From contig OW569382.1 of the NCBI GenBank assembly GCA_937625935.1, positions 62,001-126,000 of the forward strand: a stretch of 64,000 bases of DNA, given 5' to 3'. The notes beneath the pieces were generated by a model that had not been told where the DNA came from, did no database searches, and worked only from the letters and a program-made list of their open reading frames with translations. Position numbers and translations under genes: made by a program. Of this stretch, positions 60,829 through 64,000 are shown in pieces (positions within the stretch are counted from its first letter, which is position 1; every line of letters begins with the position of its first letter). The stretch comes from Tetramitus jugosus (taxonomy: Eukaryota; Heterolobosea; Eutetramitea; Acrasida; Vahlkampfiidae).

Positions 60829-63675
60829 ATGTTTGCCCAAAAGAGAACCTCAAGGACGAAGAAACAGCAACAGGATGACCTCAAGCAACAACGCAGAGAC
60901 AAACTGGAGCAACAAGAACAAGAAACGATGCTTCAAGCGACTCTTGCACAAGAAGCTGAAGAAGAAGAGCGTCGCCAACAACAACAACAACAACAAAAAT
61001 TAAAACAACAACAACAAGCTCAACAACAACAACAAAAACCAACTGAAAATGACAAGAGACTCAAAGACTTGGAAAAGGCATATTTGAGTACGATACCTCA
61101 GGAGCTTGATGATGATTCTGATGATGAAAAGGTGACTTCTAAAAAAAATAGCAACAACAAGAAACAACAACCTAGTAAAAAGAAGAATAACAAGAATGTA
61201 GCAGAGTCTGATGATGATGCTTCAGATGATGAGAATGAGTCTGATGATGATGATGAAATGATGTCTGACAATTTTTCATTTTTCCAAGATGAATATGATG
61301 CGGATGATGACAGTAGAAAGAAGCGCCATCCATATCAATTGAGTGATGAAGAAGAAGAAGACAGTGATGATGATGAAAACAATGGTCATTCGCTAGCTGA
61401 CAGTGTCTTGAAGAGTATTATTGAAAATGACAACGATGATGATGAAGATGATGAAGACGACGAAGAAGAAAATGGAGAAGCCATGTCAGATGATGACGAT
61501 GAAGAAGGTATCGATGCTGAGGTCGATGGTGATGAAGAAGATGAAGACAATGATGAACAAGTTCCAGAGAGTGGTGATGAAGAGGAAGACGCTGAAGAAG
61601 GTGAAACAACGACAGCGGTCGAAGAAGAAGCCACACCATCAATGGCTGATGCAGAAGAAGAAGAAGACGATACGGAATTGCCTGATGATCAATTGAAAGA
61701 TTTTGATATGAAGGGAAGATCAAAGAAGCGCAAGTCATCAAAGAGTACTGATGATGACTCTGATGTTGAGAATGAGTTGGAAAAGGGTGATTATGACAAG
61801 AGTTTCTTTGCTGCTGATGATGAAGAAGCAGATGCACCTGAAATTGCAAAAGACATCACCTTCAATGAAATGTCACTTGCTCGTCCATTGAAGAAGGCAA
61901 TCGATGCAATGGGTTTCATTCATCCAACTCCAATTCAAGCCAAAACCATTCCAGTCCTGTTGAAGGGCAATGATATCTGTGCGAGTGCTGTCACTGGTTC
62001 TGGTAAGACTGCTGCCTTCTTGTTACCAACTCTTGAAAAGCTGCTGTACAGAAACAGAAACGAAAAGGCTGTACGTGCTCTCGTTTTGTTGCCTACTCGT
62101 GAGTTGGCCTCTCAGTGCTTCAGTGTTGCTGCAAAGCTTGCTCGATTTACCGATATTACCATGTGTTTGGTTGTTGGAGGTGACGTCAACCAGAAACAAC
62201 AAACAGATGCTCTCCGGAGGTGCCCAGATTTGGTGATTGCCACACCTGGACGTATTGTGGATCACTTGTTGAACACTGCCAACTTTGGATTGGAAGGCGT
62301 TGAGATTCTAGTGTTGGATGAAGCTGATCGTTTGCTTGAACTCGGTTTCCAGCCTCAATTGGAAGAAGTGATTAACAATATTCCAAAGGCAAGACAAACT
62401 ATGCTTTTCTCAGCTACCATGACTGACTCTGTTTCAGAGTTGATCAAACTCAGTTTGAAAAATCCTCGTCGTATCGCAATTGATAACAGAGCCGACGTTT
62501 CTACAACACTGGAGCAAGAATTTGTGAGAATTAGAGGTAGAAATGAAATTTGGAGAGAAGGTGTGCTCATGTCTCTGGTCACACGTACCTTTACCGAACA
62601 AGTCATCATCTTTGTGAACAGAAAGGACACTGCTCGCAGACTTGTCATCTTGTTCAAGGTCAAGAAATTGAAGGTGTCTGAACTTCACGGTAACTTGTCT
62701 CAAGCACAACGGTTGTCCGAGTTGAAGAAGTTTACTGTCGGAAAGACAAATTATATGATTTGTACGGATGTTGCTGCTCGTGGTCTCGATATTAAGAACG
62801 TGAAGACTGTGATCAATTATGAGATGCCTGCTGAGTTGAAGACATATATTCATCGTGTTGGTAGAACAGCCAGAGCTGGTCAATCAGGTACATCTGTCTC
62901 ACTGACTGGTGAAGAAGATCGTATTGTACTGAAGCAAATTGTGAAGAGAGCAAAGAGCAATGGGGAATCGATCAAACACAGAGTCGTTCCTAATGAAACC
63001 ATCTTGTACTGGACTCAAAAGATTGAAGATATGGCCAAGCAGATCAAGGACATTGAAATGAGTAACGAAGCAGAGAGAGAATTGGAGAGAGCTGAAATGA
63101 AGGCAAGCAAGATGAAGAATCTAGTAGAGTTTGCTGGTGAGATTGCAACTAGACCAAAGAAGGAGTGGGTCATGAGCAAAGTTGCAGAAAAGAAGCTCGG
63201 CAAGAGAGAAAGAGAAGAGAAGGGTGTTGATGCCACTGGTAAGCGAATGAAGAAGGAAGTGGGAGATGTTTCCCAAGCACAGCCTGTCAAGAAGGAGAAG
63301 GATAGAAAGAATATGACTAGGCGAGAACTCAGAAAGGACACAGAGAAGAAACTTGAACAACAAGCTCTGCAACAACACGGCATCAAGAATCTGGATAAGT
63401 TCATGAAGGGTAACAAGGCTAAGGCTAGAACAACTGAGAGACTCACTCAAAAGGGTATCAAGGTGCCAGAAATTGTTGAAGCAAAGAAGCAACAAGAAGC
63501 AAAGAAGGCTGAAAGAAGAGATATGAAGAAGGAGGCTCGTCGTGCAAAGAGAGAAGCCAAGCACAAGGACAAGTCTGCTGAAAAGAGAGAGACAGAGAAG
63601 ATTGAAAAAGAGTTGTACAAGAGCACGAAGCCAAAGAAGAGCGCAAAGACAAAGCAAAGATACAAGAGAAGATAA
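60829..63675 (+). CDS. DDX27: DDX27/Drs1-like DEAD-box RNA helicase
   Basis: 948 residues from the ATG at 60829; the frame extends upstream only through non-ATG codons. A Gln-rich then highly acidic Asp/Glu N-terminus (to ~340) precedes the DEAD core: FNEMSLARPLKKAI Q-motif region, PTPIQA, AVTGSGKTAAFLLP, PTRELA, TPGR, VLDEADRLLELGF (DEAD), SATM, ARGLDI and HRVGRTARAG. The coiled basic C-terminus (KKEARRAKREAKHK) matches the Drs1 group, which acts in nucleolar 60S ribosomal-subunit assembly (27S pre-rRNA). The role is inferred from the close family match. Confidence 0.95.
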   Translation: MFAQKRTSRTKKQQQDDLKQQRRDKLEQQEQETMLQATLAQEAEEEERRQQQQQQQKLKQQQQAQQQQQKPTENDKRLKDLEKAYLSTIPQELDDDSDDEKVTSKKNSNNKKQQPSKKKNNKNVAESDDDASDDENESDDDDEMMSDNFSFFQDEYDADDDSRKKRHPYQLSDEEEEDSDDDENNGHSLADSVLKSIIENDNDDDEDDEDDEEENGEAMSDDDDEEGIDAEVDGDEEDEDNDEQVPESGDEEEDAEEGETTTAVEEEATPSMADAEEEEDDTELPDDQLKDFDMKGRSKKRKSSKSTDDDSDVENELEKGDYDKSFFAADDEEADAPEIAKDITFNEMSLARPLKKAIDAMGFIHPTPIQAKTIPVLLKGNDICASAVTGSGKTAAFLLPTLEKLLYRNRNEKAVRALVLLPTRELASQCFSVAAKLARFTDITMCLVVGGDVNQKQQTDALRRCPDLVIATPGRIVDHLLNTANFGLEGVEILVLDEADRLLELGFQPQLEEVINNIPKARQTMLFSATMTDSVSELIKLSLKNPRRIAIDNRADVSTTLEQEFVRIRGRNEIWREGVLMSLVTRTFTEQVIIFVNRKDTARRLVILFKVKKLKVSELHGNLSQAQRLSELKKFTVGKTNYMICTDVAARGLDIKNVKTVINYEMPAELKTYIHRVGRTARAGQSGTSVSLTGEEDRIVLKQIVKRAKSNGESIKHRVVPNETILYWTQKIEDMAKQIKDIEMSNEAERELERAEMKASKMKNLVEFAGEIATRPKKEWVMSKVAEKKLGKREREEKGVDATGKRMKKEVGDVSQAQPVKKEKDRKNMTRRELRKDTEKKLEQQALQQHGIKNLDKFMKGNKAKARTTERLTQKGIKVPEIVEAKKQQEAKKAERRDMKKEARRAKREAKHKDKSAEKRETEKIEKELYKSTKPKKSAKTKQRYKRR

Positions 63676-63826
63676 ACCATCAGATTTTGTGCATTTCCAA
63701 ACTCATCGATCCCAAAATATCCTCTAAGTTTTCATTTCACAACAAAAATACAATCACGTGTTTTTGCGAACCAGAACAGAAGCAGAAGAAAAGACCTGAC
63801 AAGAGTTTTGATCCAGAAACATAACA

Positions 63827-64000
63827 ATGGTAGAACCAACCGAACAATCTGATAACAAGAGAAGCTACAAGTTTGCTGGATATCCCACAAGGGGATTAAC
63901 TGACAAGGAGTTTGAAGAAAACATGAAGAAGATGAAACATCGTTGTAAATTGCCCAACCTAACAGGAATCCAACAAATTCCTGCGAAGGAAGGTGTTTCC
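63827..64000 (+). CDS. Start of an unknown gene (3' partial)
   Basis: The ATG at 63827 (context AACAATGG) opens a frame of 58 codons running off the window: polar, with YKFAGYPTRGLTDKEFEENMKKMKHRCKLP. Too short to assign. It begins 151 bp after the DDX27 stop. Confidence 0.6.
   Translation, partial: MVEPTEQSDNKRSYKFAGYPTRGLTDKEFEENMKKMKHRCKLPNLTGIQQIPAKEGVS

Noticed and set aside
1-64000. CRISPR array, operon, riboswitch or bacterial terminator
   Set aside because: None seen; spliced eukaryotic genes and eukaryotic tRNAs make them unexpected.

Overview
The window reads as nuclear DNA of a heterolobosean amoeba, most likely Naegleria or a close relative. This is an inference from gene content and style: compact, mostly intronless genes of moderate A+T content; short GT-AG introns, some with TACTAAC/CTAAC-like branch sites; Asn/Ser/Gln homopolymer proteins; 7TM-RGS proteins; hybrid histidine kinases; and eukaryotic tRNAs. 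No database search was run.

Left part (1-17780): a 5'-partial membrane-RGS protein, a cytochrome P450, a hybrid histidine kinase interrupted by one in-frame TAG, a ThrE/Prm10-like transporter, an unknown 7TM protein, a dihydroceramide/sphingolipid desaturase, a spliced BTB protein, an ISWI chromatin remodeler carrying an RRM-like insertion, and an unknown coiled protein.

Mobile region (17790-31470): first comes a PIF/Harbinger-like DNA transposon. It holds a DDE transposase, a Myb-like/beta-grasp partner gene broken by two 1-nt shifts, and a divergent third gene of unknown function. A shorter relative with terminal inverted repeats (21547-23101) lacks the transposase, and a third, rearranged transposase relic lies at about 24150-24500. 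Next are tRNA-Arg and tRNA-Met genes. Each carries non-LTR retrotransposon copies inserted about 30-55 bp upstream of the tRNA, all in the same orientation. At tRNA-Met three copies are nested in the same site, each with its own 15-16 bp target duplication. The copies share a stem-loop 3' tail. This looks like an independent counterpart of the tRNA-targeted TRE elements of Dictyostelium.

Right part (31470-64000): a spliced FKBP, tRNA-Leu, a coiled-coil protein, a MAP3K-like kinase with a 19-nt first exon, a Ser/Asn-rich unknown protein, a PH-domain protein, a PARP6/8-like mono-ADP-ribosyltransferase, a 14-residue-repeat coiled coil, an LYR-UPF0301 fusion, a DHCR7-type sterol reductase, a three-exon peroxisomal ABCD transporter, an Asn-rich protein, an OCRL-like 5-phosphatase, a spliced fimbrin without EF-hands, a tail-anchored TPR protein, a DDX27/Drs1 helicase and a 3'-partial gene.

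There is no operon logic. Neighbouring genes are functionally unrelated housekeeping, signalling and membrane genes. The desaturase and sterol reductase act in lipid synthesis, and ABCD in peroxisomal lipid import.
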